From Neolewinella aquimaris (GTDB taxonomy: Bacteria > Bacteroidota > Bacteroidia > Chitinophagales > Saprospiraceae): a stretch of 64,000 bases of DNA. Under the pieces are notes generated by a model. It was given only the letters and a program-made list of their open reading frames with translations. It did not search any database and was not told the DNA's origin. Positions 58,200 through 64,000 of the stretch are shown here, piece by piece. The DNA is taken from assembly GCF_014197245.1 (NCBI RefSeq), contig NZ_JACIFF010000005.1, positions 248,001-312,000 on the forward strand. The letters are read 5' to 3'. A program made the position numbers and the translations under genes. Position 1 is the first letter of the stretch, and each line of letters begins with the position of its first letter.

Positions 58200-58790
58200 A
58201 TGCTACTCGAATCTCTCCGCTTAGTTGAGCAATCGCTAAACACTTACCTGTTCCAGCGCCTTGGTGGCGTTGCCGGAGTAGTGGAGGTAGCGCTGGGAAA
58301 CGTCTCGGCGATCGAGCAGCCGGGGGCTAACCTCGATGACAAGCTCATCATCAGTCTGGTGAACATCGAAGAGGAGCGATCCCTCAAAAATGCCCGTACG
58401 GTGCGCGCTAACGGCCTTACCGGTACCATGGAATACCGCAACGCGCCGGTGAGCCTGAACCTCTATCTGCTGTTCTCGGCCAACTTCACCAACAACTACG
58501 ATAAGGCCCTGCGGATCCTGAGCCTGGTGATTGAATTCTTCCAGGGCAACCGGGTGTTCCGCACCCCCGCGCCGGGCAGTATTGGAGCTCTGACCGGAGG
58601 GATGGCGGAATTGTCCTTCAACCTCTACACCATGACCTTCGAGCAGCTCAACCACCTCTGGGGCGCGCTGGGAGGAAAGCAGTTGCCGAGTGCCCTCTAC
58701 CGGGTGTACCTGGTACAACTGGAAGACAGCGCCGCCGAGGAGGCCGGTCACCTGATCGAGGAAATATCCAGTAACGAAACCATCCGCTGA
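58200..58790 (+). CDS. DUF4255 / Pvc16 N-terminal-type protein of a contractile injection system
   Basis: The 196-residue protein matches the DUF4255 pattern: SLRLVEQSLNTYLFQRLGGV, then LDDKLIISLVNIEEERSLKN, YRNAPVSLNLYLLFSANFTN, NYDKALRILSLVIEFFQGNR, and MTFEQLNHLWGALGGKQLPS. In Afp and PVC particles the related protein (Afp16/Pvc16) caps or terminates the tube, and it is a hallmark of extracellular contractile injection systems rather than type VI secretion. It is the first gene of the cluster; the next gene begins 4 bases after the stop. The cell location is cytoplasmic until particle release. Confidence 0.88.
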   Translation: MLLESLRLVEQSLNTYLFQRLGGVAGVVEVALGNVSAIEQPGANLDDKLIISLVNIEEERSLKNARTVRANGLTGTMEYRNAPVSLNLYLLFSANFTNNYDKALRILSLVIEFFQGNRVFRTPAPGSIGALTGGMAELSFNLYTMTFEQLNHLWGALGGKQLPSALYRVYLVQLEDSAAEEAGHLIEEISSNETIR

Positions 58791-58794
58791 TCCC

Positions 58795-60078
58795 GTGGCC
58801 TACCGCATCACCTATACCCGCCTGTTCCGCTGCCAGCTCCGGCACGACTACTACCTCAATCTGGGTGATACAATCGTTTTCAACGATCTGGACCCGGTGG
58901 CGGATGCAACGGACATTGCGACTATTCTGAGTCAGCACGATCTGCGAACCGCGGTAGACATACGGCCGATGGGGGAGACGGCACGAACACTGGCCGGACA
59001 CCGTATGAAAGCGGTGGCGGACCGCACGGGATTCTTCGTGGGCATAGCTACGGATCCGGCACCCGCCGGCGGACGCCTGCCCGCTACTCCGCCTTCCCCC
59101 GGACTGGCCTGGAATTTCGGCATCTACCCTCGGGACGGAGCGGAGTGGACCAACGTAACGAACCAGCGAATGCGGCCCAACCTGCCGGCGATCTTCTACT
59201 TCAGCAACCAACGCCCCGACTGGTCGGCGGCCGTGCCCGCCGCTCCGTTGAGCCTGGCGGTGCCCGCCATTGCGCGGCAACGACGGTACTACGCCTCCGG
59301 GGAAGTTATCGAAGAAGCCGGTGTCCGGTACCGGGCCATTCAGGACGTGCCGGACGCGACCGTACCCGTGACCGACCCGGCCAGCTGGGCAGAAGAAACC
59401 ATGGTAAGGGGAGAAGCTACGGATGCTGACCGGGTTCTACTACCCGTCAAGTTCAGCTATACCCTGACTCCGGAAATCGGAATCACTCCTACCTCGCTTA
59501 CCGTCGAACTGAACGATTTGGGGGGTACGCCCGCGCTGCCGCCACAAAATTTTACGCTTACGCCGGGCCAGGATCGGGTTTCCCTCGACCTTTCCGACGC
59601 TTCGACTCCTGCCTGGTACGACCTGGTGGTTACCAGCGACACCGACTACGCAACTACTCACCGCATCCTTCTGGACAACACACTATACGATCCCCGGGCG
59701 TGGGGCGTGGTGTCCATCGGCCATCCGGCCGTCGACCCCGGCTTACGGCTCCTCGAAGCCGACGGCCGGCTGCGCCTGAATGCCCTGGGGGAAACGGAGT
59801 ACCCGACTTATGAGATCCGCATACCGAACCGATCGACCTACTGGCGCTACGTCGCTCATCCGACCCAGACCCTCACCGCGAACGCTGACTTCAGCGTTGA
59901 TTTACGTAACCGACTCGTCGCCCGCTCACCCAGACCGCTCACCCGCTTTGGTTCCCAAGTGACCCTACCCGGGGGCAACGGCCCTAATGTCCTGCCCAGT
60001 CCGGAACCCCGCTCGCTCCAGCCGGAGCCCGACGGGAAAGTGTATTCCGAAGTGTATCTCGGAGTACTCAATCTGTAA
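58795..60078 (+). CDS. Unrecognised eCIS-associated protein with a carbohydrate-binding-like segment
   Basis: The 427-residue protein starts at GTG 58795, 4 bases after the DUF4255 gene, so the two form one transcript. Residues 1-110 are of unknown fold, with TYTRLFRCQLRHDYYLNLGD near the start. Around residues 165-200 the segment YYASGEVIEEAGVRYRAIQD, then VPDATVPVTDPASWAEE, recalls the ChtBD3/CBM5-12-like modules found in chitinases and tail fibres (Tyr-x-x-Gly-x-x-x ... Tyr-x-Ala ... Trp). Residues 210-340 look like beta-sandwich domains, and the end is Pro-rich. It may be a fibre, baseplate or receptor-binding part; a function is not proven. Confidence 0.6.
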   Translation: MAYRITYTRLFRCQLRHDYYLNLGDTIVFNDLDPVADATDIATILSQHDLRTAVDIRPMGETARTLAGHRMKAVADRTGFFVGIATDPAPAGGRLPATPPSPGLAWNFGIYPRDGAEWTNVTNQRMRPNLPAIFYFSNQRPDWSAAVPAAPLSLAVPAIARQRRYYASGEVIEEAGVRYRAIQDVPDATVPVTDPASWAEETMVRGEATDADRVLLPVKFSYTLTPEIGITPTSLTVELNDLGGTPALPPQNFTLTPGQDRVSLDLSDASTPAWYDLVVTSDTDYATTHRILLDNTLYDPRAWGVVSIGHPAVDPGLRLLEADGRLRLNALGETEYPTYEIRIPNRSTYWRYVAHPTQTLTANADFSVDLRNRLVARSPRPLTRFGSQVTLPGGNGPNVLPSPEPRSLQPEPDGKVYSEVYLGVLNL

Positions 60079-60085
60079 GGTTGTC

Positions 60086-60146
60086 ATCCGGCAACCGGAT
60101 GCCGCATCGCCGCAAAAACACCTAAAGGGGGCTTGACTCATCAAGC
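60086..60146 (+). promoter_or_regulatory. Two small hairpins between the 427-residue protein gene and the sheath gene
   Basis: ATCCGG-CAA-CCGGAT (60086-60100) and GCTTGA-CTCA-TCAAGC (60131-60146) lie in the 157-base gap before the sheath start. Neither has a T-run. They could process or stabilise the mRNA so that the sheath is made in excess. Confidence 0.35.
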
Positions 60147-60235
60147 TCACCACTAGACCTCCTACTCCGTCCGCAACCGACCGGTGCCCGGCACCACCAT
60201 GAATCTATCATCCAAACAAACGCAAGTTCAGCACA

Positions 60236-61624
60236 ATGGCAAGTACCTATAAAACCCCCGGCGTATACGTGGAGGAAATCTCCATCTTCCCGCCCTCCGT
60301 CGCTGCGGTAGAGACGGCGATTCCGGCCTTTATCGGCTACACGGAAAAGGCCAAACGACGTGAGGACGGTGACCTGTTCAACGTCCCTTACCGCATTACC
60401 TCACTAAAGGAGTACGAGCTCTACTACGGCTTTGCCGTGCCGGAGGCCGGCATCACGGTCAACATCAATACTTCGGTCACCCCGGAAGAGGTTCTGGCCA
60501 GCATTACCGACCGCTCGAACTACCTGATGTATTACTCCCTACAGGCCTTCTTCGACAACGGCGGAGGTCCCTGCTACATCACGGCGGTGGACTCTTACGC
60601 CAACGGGGCCGGAGTGGTGGACTTCGCCACCCTGCAGGCCGGCCTCAATGAGGTAGCAAAGGTGGACGAAGTAACCCTACTCGTCTTTCCCGACAGTACC
60701 AATCTGTCCAGCGCGGCCGACTACTACGCCCTCCACAAGGCCGCCCTCGACCAGTGCGCCGACCTGCAGGATCGCTTCACCGTTATGGACGTCTGGCTTG
60801 ACCCGGCGGACCCCACGGCCAATAACATCGATACCCTGCGGAATACCCTGGCCGGGACAGTGGACCAGCTCAAGTACGGTGCCGTGTACTATCCGATGGT
60901 CGACACCATCCTGGATTATGCCTACGACGAAACCGCCGTGACCGTGACCATCGACGGTACCGACGCTGCGATGGACACCTTACCTACGACTTCCAATGCC
61001 CAGTACAACCAGGCCAAAGCCGCGATCAACCAGATCGACCTTACGCTGCCCGTATCCGCGGCCGTCGTCGGAGTGTACGCCCGCGTCGACGAGACCCGCG
61101 GGGTGTGGAAGGCACCGGCCAACGAAACCATCGACCTCGCGATCCGGCCGACCATCAAAATCAGCAAACAGGATCAGGAGAGCCTGAACGTAGACGTGAC
61201 CGGCGGAAAATCGATCAATGCCATCCGGGCCTTTGCCGGTCGGAGTCCCGCCCTGATCTGGGGTTCGCGGACGCTGGCGGGGAACGACAACGAGTGGCGC
61301 TACGTACCCGTTCGCCGCTTCTTCAACATGGCCGAAGAGTCCATCAAGAAGGCCAGTGAGCAGTTCGTATTCGAGCCCAACGACGCGAATACGTGGGTGC
61401 GGGTGCGGGGGATGATCGAGAACTTCCTCACCCTGCAGTGGCGGGCCGGTGCGCTGGCCGGTGCCGTGCCGGAAGACGCCTTCTTCGTTCGCGTGGGCCT
61501 CGGTACCACCATGACCGCCCTGGACATCCTGGAAGGTCGCATGATCGTAGAGATCGGACTGGCCGTCGTGCGGCCGGCGGAATTCATCATCCTGCGCTTT
61601 AGCCACAAGATGCAGGAGAGCTAG
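60236..61624 (+). CDS. Phage-tail-like contractile sheath protein
   Basis: The 462-residue protein has the sheath N terminus YKTPGVYVEEISIFPPSVAA and AIPAFIGYTEKAKRRED. Later parts are YYSLQAFFDNGGGPCYITAV, a core with GVYARVDETRGVWKAPANET and GRSPALIWGSRTLAGNDNEW, and a C-terminal handshake region WVRVRGMIENFLTLQWRAGA to VRPAEFIILRFSHKM. It assembles around the tube and contracts to drive it through a target membrane. The length fits eCIS sheaths; only one sheath gene is visible, whereas Afp and PVC have three. It starts 157 bases after the preceding gene. Confidence 0.92.
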   Translation: MASTYKTPGVYVEEISIFPPSVAAVETAIPAFIGYTEKAKRREDGDLFNVPYRITSLKEYELYYGFAVPEAGITVNINTSVTPEEVLASITDRSNYLMYYSLQAFFDNGGGPCYITAVDSYANGAGVVDFATLQAGLNEVAKVDEVTLLVFPDSTNLSSAADYYALHKAALDQCADLQDRFTVMDVWLDPADPTANNIDTLRNTLAGTVDQLKYGAVYYPMVDTILDYAYDETAVTVTIDGTDAAMDTLPTTSNAQYNQAKAAINQIDLTLPVSAAVVGVYARVDETRGVWKAPANETIDLAIRPTIKISKQDQESLNVDVTGGKSINAIRAFAGRSPALIWGSRTLAGNDNEWRYVPVRRFFNMAEESIKKASEQFVFEPNDANTWVRVRGMIENFLTLQWRAGALAGAVPEDAFFVRVGLGTTMTALDILEGRMIVEIGLAVVRPAEFIILRFSHKMQES

Positions 61625-61690
61625 GTGCATCGCCTGACTTTCGGTCCGTGGCGGGCCAACTAACTCATTCATCAAAAAACACAAAGAACA

Positions 61691-62704
61691 ATGGCCAACG
61701 ATATGAACGATCCGCAAGTGCCGGTCGGTAACGGCGGCGACGGCCCCGGCGGGGACGACGACACCCAGACCCTCTGCCAGAAGTGGTTCAACGACTACCT
61801 GGAGAACCCGCTCGAAGCCGATCTGGAACGGGCCGCCGGCGCCGCGACCGTCGGCAGCCTCGGCTACGACGAGGGGAAAATAGGAACCCAGCTACGGGTG
61901 TGCCGCCTCGAGGACGCCCAGAAGATCCGGAGCGAGTACCGGGGCATTCAGGCGTGTATCTCCACCACGCTGGCTGCCCACGCCGCCGGGGTCACGGTGA
62001 ACGTAACGGGTTACATCGATAAGGACAAGGCACTGGGGGGCAAACTGAACACCGCCCTGGAGGCCATTAAGGCCGTTAAGGCGGGGATGGGCAAAGTGCA
62101 CGCCCTGGCCTGTAAGCTCGAAGCGGCCCGCAAGGATTCCTGCAACTCCGAGCAGTGCAAGGCCATCGATAAGGGCCTGCCCAAAGTGGACGGGGTCGGC
62201 GGACTCGAGCGCTTCAACAACGAGATCACCGCGATCCGGGAGAGCGTGACCACAGTCAATGGAAACGCCGATGCCCTCTTCGAGATGGGCATCAAGTACG
62301 CCGGTATTCAGGCATCCACCAACGTCACCAGTCTGAAGGACATGACCAACAAGCTGAAGACCGACGCCGATGCCCTGGCCGCCGACGTGCTCGCCCAGGC
62401 GAAGGCGCTGGACACCAAGATGGCGGATCAGGAAGCGGCCCTGGCGACCGAAATCACCGGCCTCAGTACGGCCCTGTACACCCGACAGACCACCAAGCTC
62501 ACTTACGACTGCCTCGTGGAGCTGAAGACCGACCTGGAAGAGATCGTGGACCAGGACTGCGCTCAACTGGACTACGATGCCACCAAAGACCGCCTGCGCT
62601 ACCTCTGCGAAACCGCCGTATCCACCTTCGATACCACCGCCGGCTGCGGCGACGACAACGGTGGAGGAAACAAATTTAACACCCAGGACGCCCCGTCCTG
62701 CTAA
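61691..62704 (+). CDS. Unrecognised cysteine-rich helical protein between sheath and tube genes
   Basis: The 337-residue protein is not recognised. A Gly/Asp-rich start (VGNGGDGPGGDDDTQTLCQK) leads to a long helical body with Ala/Lys/Glu-rich, coiled-coil-like stretches (ALEAIKAVKAGMGKVHALAC, SLKDMTNKLKTDADALAADV, AKALDTKMADQEAALATEIT). There are 11 cysteines, some in pairs (DSCNSEQC), and a Gly/Asn-rich C-terminal end. No signal peptide or membrane helix is seen. It lies 66 bases after the sheath and shares helical, Cys-rich composition with the next gene. It could be a tube-length ruler, cap, tube-lumen cargo or effector; none of these is shown. Confidence 0.7.
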   Translation: MANDMNDPQVPVGNGGDGPGGDDDTQTLCQKWFNDYLENPLEADLERAAGAATVGSLGYDEGKIGTQLRVCRLEDAQKIRSEYRGIQACISTTLAAHAAGVTVNVTGYIDKDKALGGKLNTALEAIKAVKAGMGKVHALACKLEAARKDSCNSEQCKAIDKGLPKVDGVGGLERFNNEITAIRESVTTVNGNADALFEMGIKYAGIQASTNVTSLKDMTNKLKTDADALAADVLAQAKALDTKMADQEAALATEITGLSTALYTRQTTKLTYDCLVELKTDLEEIVDQDCAQLDYDATKDRLRYLCETAVSTFDTTAGCGDDNGGGNKFNTQDAPSC

Positions 62705-62725
62705 CCCTTCCAACCTCTCCTTATC

Positions 62726-63664
62726 ATGGGTATGAATATGAAATCCGGGCTTTCCCAAGACTACATCGACGGGCTGGAGAAAGCGCTGATCACCGCAAAA
62801 GCGGCCTTCGATAATTTCGCCAAAGCCGCCACCAAGGCCAAGAAAGAACACGATCTGGCCAAACAATACTACGACGACCTCCGGGGCTACTGCGTTCAGG
62901 TGACCGCTACTTACGTCCGCATCAGCGACGTATACGACTACCTGGGAACGCTCGTCACCCACGCAGGTAACGTAGGCAAGAACCTGAATCTGAGCCTGGA
63001 GGCGCTTACGCTGATCGTGAAGGTGCTGAAGTGCCTGTGCGAGGATACGGAAGCACTGCGAGCCGACGTCCGCAGTCTCATCGACGCCATCGACGGCATC
63101 GGCAGTGAAGTGCTGGCCGGCGACGGGGCTACGCTGGTGAAGTGCATCCGGGATCTGGAGGAGGAGATCAAAACGACGATCACGGCCATCGGTACGGCTA
63201 TCGTCGCCATCATTGCCCTGTTCCGCTGCGTACTGGAGTTGTCCTGTCAGCTGGGGCAGCGGGATGCCGAAAAGCTCACCGGCCTCGTGTACGACCTGGA
63301 GGAAATGCGCGCCGTGCTCTGCTGCAAGTACTGCGCGGGCATCAAGGCGGAAATCCCGCCCACCGATACCGACGATATGGAGCAGGGCGCGGCGGGCGAA
63401 TTGGCCGAGTGCTGCAAGAATCCCCGGGAGGTGCGTGCCTGTGAGTGCGACCTGGTGCAACCGGCCGTCTGCGACGGAGGCTTCCAGAGCGAGTTCTTTC
63501 AGCAGTACATCACCGCCCGACTGGAGGAGACCAAGCTACTAGTCGATCACAAGAAGTGCGTCTGGCAATTCTACGACAAGAAGCGGGCCGGGGCACTGGC
63601 GCGGCACGATGCGATCAAGAAGTCTTACGACGCGGCCAAGGCCGCCAAGGCACTCTGCAAGTAG
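62726..63664 (+). CDS. Unrecognised cysteine-rich helical protein with a hydrophobic segment, upstream of the tube gene
   Basis: The 312-residue protein is not recognised. Residues 10-60 form a charged coiled-coil-like helix (AFDNFAKAATKAKKEHDLAK). Residues 95-150 are helical. A hydrophobic stretch follows (about 150-172, ITAIGTAIVAIIALFRCVLE), which could be a membrane or pore-forming helix. Sixteen cysteines occur, with CC or CxC pairs in the second half (AVLCCKYCAG, AECCKNPREVRACEC). The C terminus is a basic helix (YDKKRAGALARHDAIKKSYD). It starts 21 bases after its neighbour and ends 26 bases before the tube gene. In-frame ATG codons at 62732 and 62738 are alternative starts. Confidence 0.7.
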   Translation: MGMNMKSGLSQDYIDGLEKALITAKAAFDNFAKAATKAKKEHDLAKQYYDDLRGYCVQVTATYVRISDVYDYLGTLVTHAGNVGKNLNLSLEALTLIVKVLKCLCEDTEALRADVRSLIDAIDGIGSEVLAGDGATLVKCIRDLEEEIKTTITAIGTAIVAIIALFRCVLELSCQLGQRDAEKLTGLVYDLEEMRAVLCCKYCAGIKAEIPPTDTDDMEQGAAGELAECCKNPREVRACECDLVQPAVCDGGFQSEFFQQYITARLEETKLLVDHKKCVWQFYDKKRAGALARHDAIKKSYDAAKAAKALCK

Positions 63665-63690
63665 TTTCAAAAACCTAAAAACACAGCATA

Positions 63691-64000
63691 ATGGCTAATT
63701 ATCCCTTACCCAAGTTTCACTTTGAGGTGGACTGGGGCGGCAGCAACATCGGCTTCACGGAGGTATCCGGTCTGGACGTCGAGACCGAGGTCATCGAATA
63801 CCGCCACGGCGCCAGTAAGGAATACTTCAAAACGAAGCAGCCCGGCATGGTCAAGTACAGCAACCTGACCTTCAAGCGCGGCACCTTCCTGGACGACAAC
63901 GAGTTTTTCGACTGGTACAAGCAGAACGTCCTGTTCGAGAACCCGGAGCGCCGAGACATTACGATCAAACTGCTCGGCGAAGACCACTCCCCGCGGGTCG
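63691..64000 (+). CDS. Contractile injection system tube protein (gp19/Hcp-like), 3' end outside the window
   Basis: About 103 residues are visible: YPLPKFHFEVDWGGSNIGFT, then EVSGLDVETEVIEYRHGASK, TKQPGMVKYSNLTFKRGTFL, and NEFFDWYKQNVLFENPERRD. This is the T4 gp19/Afp1-like tail-tube family, a relative of Hcp, which stacks as hexameric rings to form the inner tube of the particle. The family is about 145-160 residues, so most of the gene is present. It starts at ATG 63691, 26 bases after the preceding gene, and the open frame runs off the right edge. Baseplate, spike and ATPase genes would be expected beyond the window. Confidence 0.9.
   Translation, partial: MANYPLPKFHFEVDWGGSNIGFTEVSGLDVETEVIEYRHGASKEYFKTKQPGMVKYSNLTFKRGTFLDDNEFFDWYKQNVLFENPERRDITIKLLGEDHSPRV

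Noticed and set aside
61892-63460. 522-residue open frame on the minus strand
   Set aside because: It is an antisense frame across two operon genes in GC-rich DNA, has a low-complexity Val/Gly/Leu/His composition and no recognisable motif.
58200-64000. Type VI secretion system
   Set aside because: DUF4255 and a single long sheath with a gp19-like tube point to eCIS; no TssB/TssC pair or TssJLM membrane-complex genes are seen, although the right flank is not visible.

Overview
The window looks like chromosome of a GC-rich (about 60 percent) member of the Bacteroidota, most probably a marine Saprospiria (Lewinella-like). The evidence is a secreted protein with a type IX secretion (T9SS) sorting domain, DUF4252, DUF5916 and DUF4097-like secreted proteins, mevalonate-pathway genes, Bacteroidota -7 promoter elements (TAnnTTTG), few Shine-Dalgarno sites, and sulfatase plus GH95 genes typical of marine polysaccharide degraders. 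The genus is an inference. The left end cuts a D-Ala-D-Ala ligase/PASTA gene and the right end cuts a contractile-tail tube gene.

Layout. 1-7.5 kb: ligase-PASTA fusion, T9SS cargo protein, rhodanese, SPOR protein, idi2, HMG-CoA reductase, tRNA-Asn. 7.5-11.4 kb: PfkB kinase, PnuC, YjbQ, AI-2E-type permease, small membrane proteins. 11.5-20.7 kb: two similarly built ECF sigma modules (sigma, membrane partner, two paralogous exported proteins) separated by a DUF5916 barrel protein and a radical SAM/SPASM enzyme. 20.7-35.6 kb: housekeeping and envelope genes (class III aminotransferase, holA, cvpA, serA-like, heptose adenylyltransferase, Nif3, zinc-ribbon coiled coil, saccharopine dehydrogenase, flippase, methyltransferase, aminopeptidase P, ABC exporter). 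36-47.5 kb: an accessory metabolic region with an oxidoreductase, a Baeyer-Villiger-like monooxygenase, a GH95 fucosidase, an esterase, a TIM-barrel isomerase, an Stf0 sulfotransferase and a sulfatase. 47.7-57.7 kb: acyl-CoA dehydrogenase, a 2-oxoacid dehydrogenase E2, a REP-associated transposase (RAYT) inside its own REP arrays, CinA and Era.

58.2-64 kb holds the start of an extracellular contractile injection system (eCIS, phage-tail-like): a DUF4255/Pvc16-type protein, an unrecognised protein with a possible carbohydrate-binding segment, a tail sheath, two unrecognised cysteine-rich helical proteins, and the start of a gp19/Hcp-like tube. The rest of the system should lie beyond the right edge. 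The two cysteine-rich proteins between sheath and tube are the best candidates here for an undescribed component.

The window is also rich in dispersed repeats, many lying against stop codons: GTAG-headed REP pairs around the RAYT, TAGTACGGTAGT repeats with a 40-bp tandem array, a GTCGGCCGAC composite repeat, a GC-rich 18-bp motif present about ten times, and AATCCGTGG-type repeats. Several genes have the -7 promoter box exactly four bases before the start codon, which suggests leaderless mRNAs.
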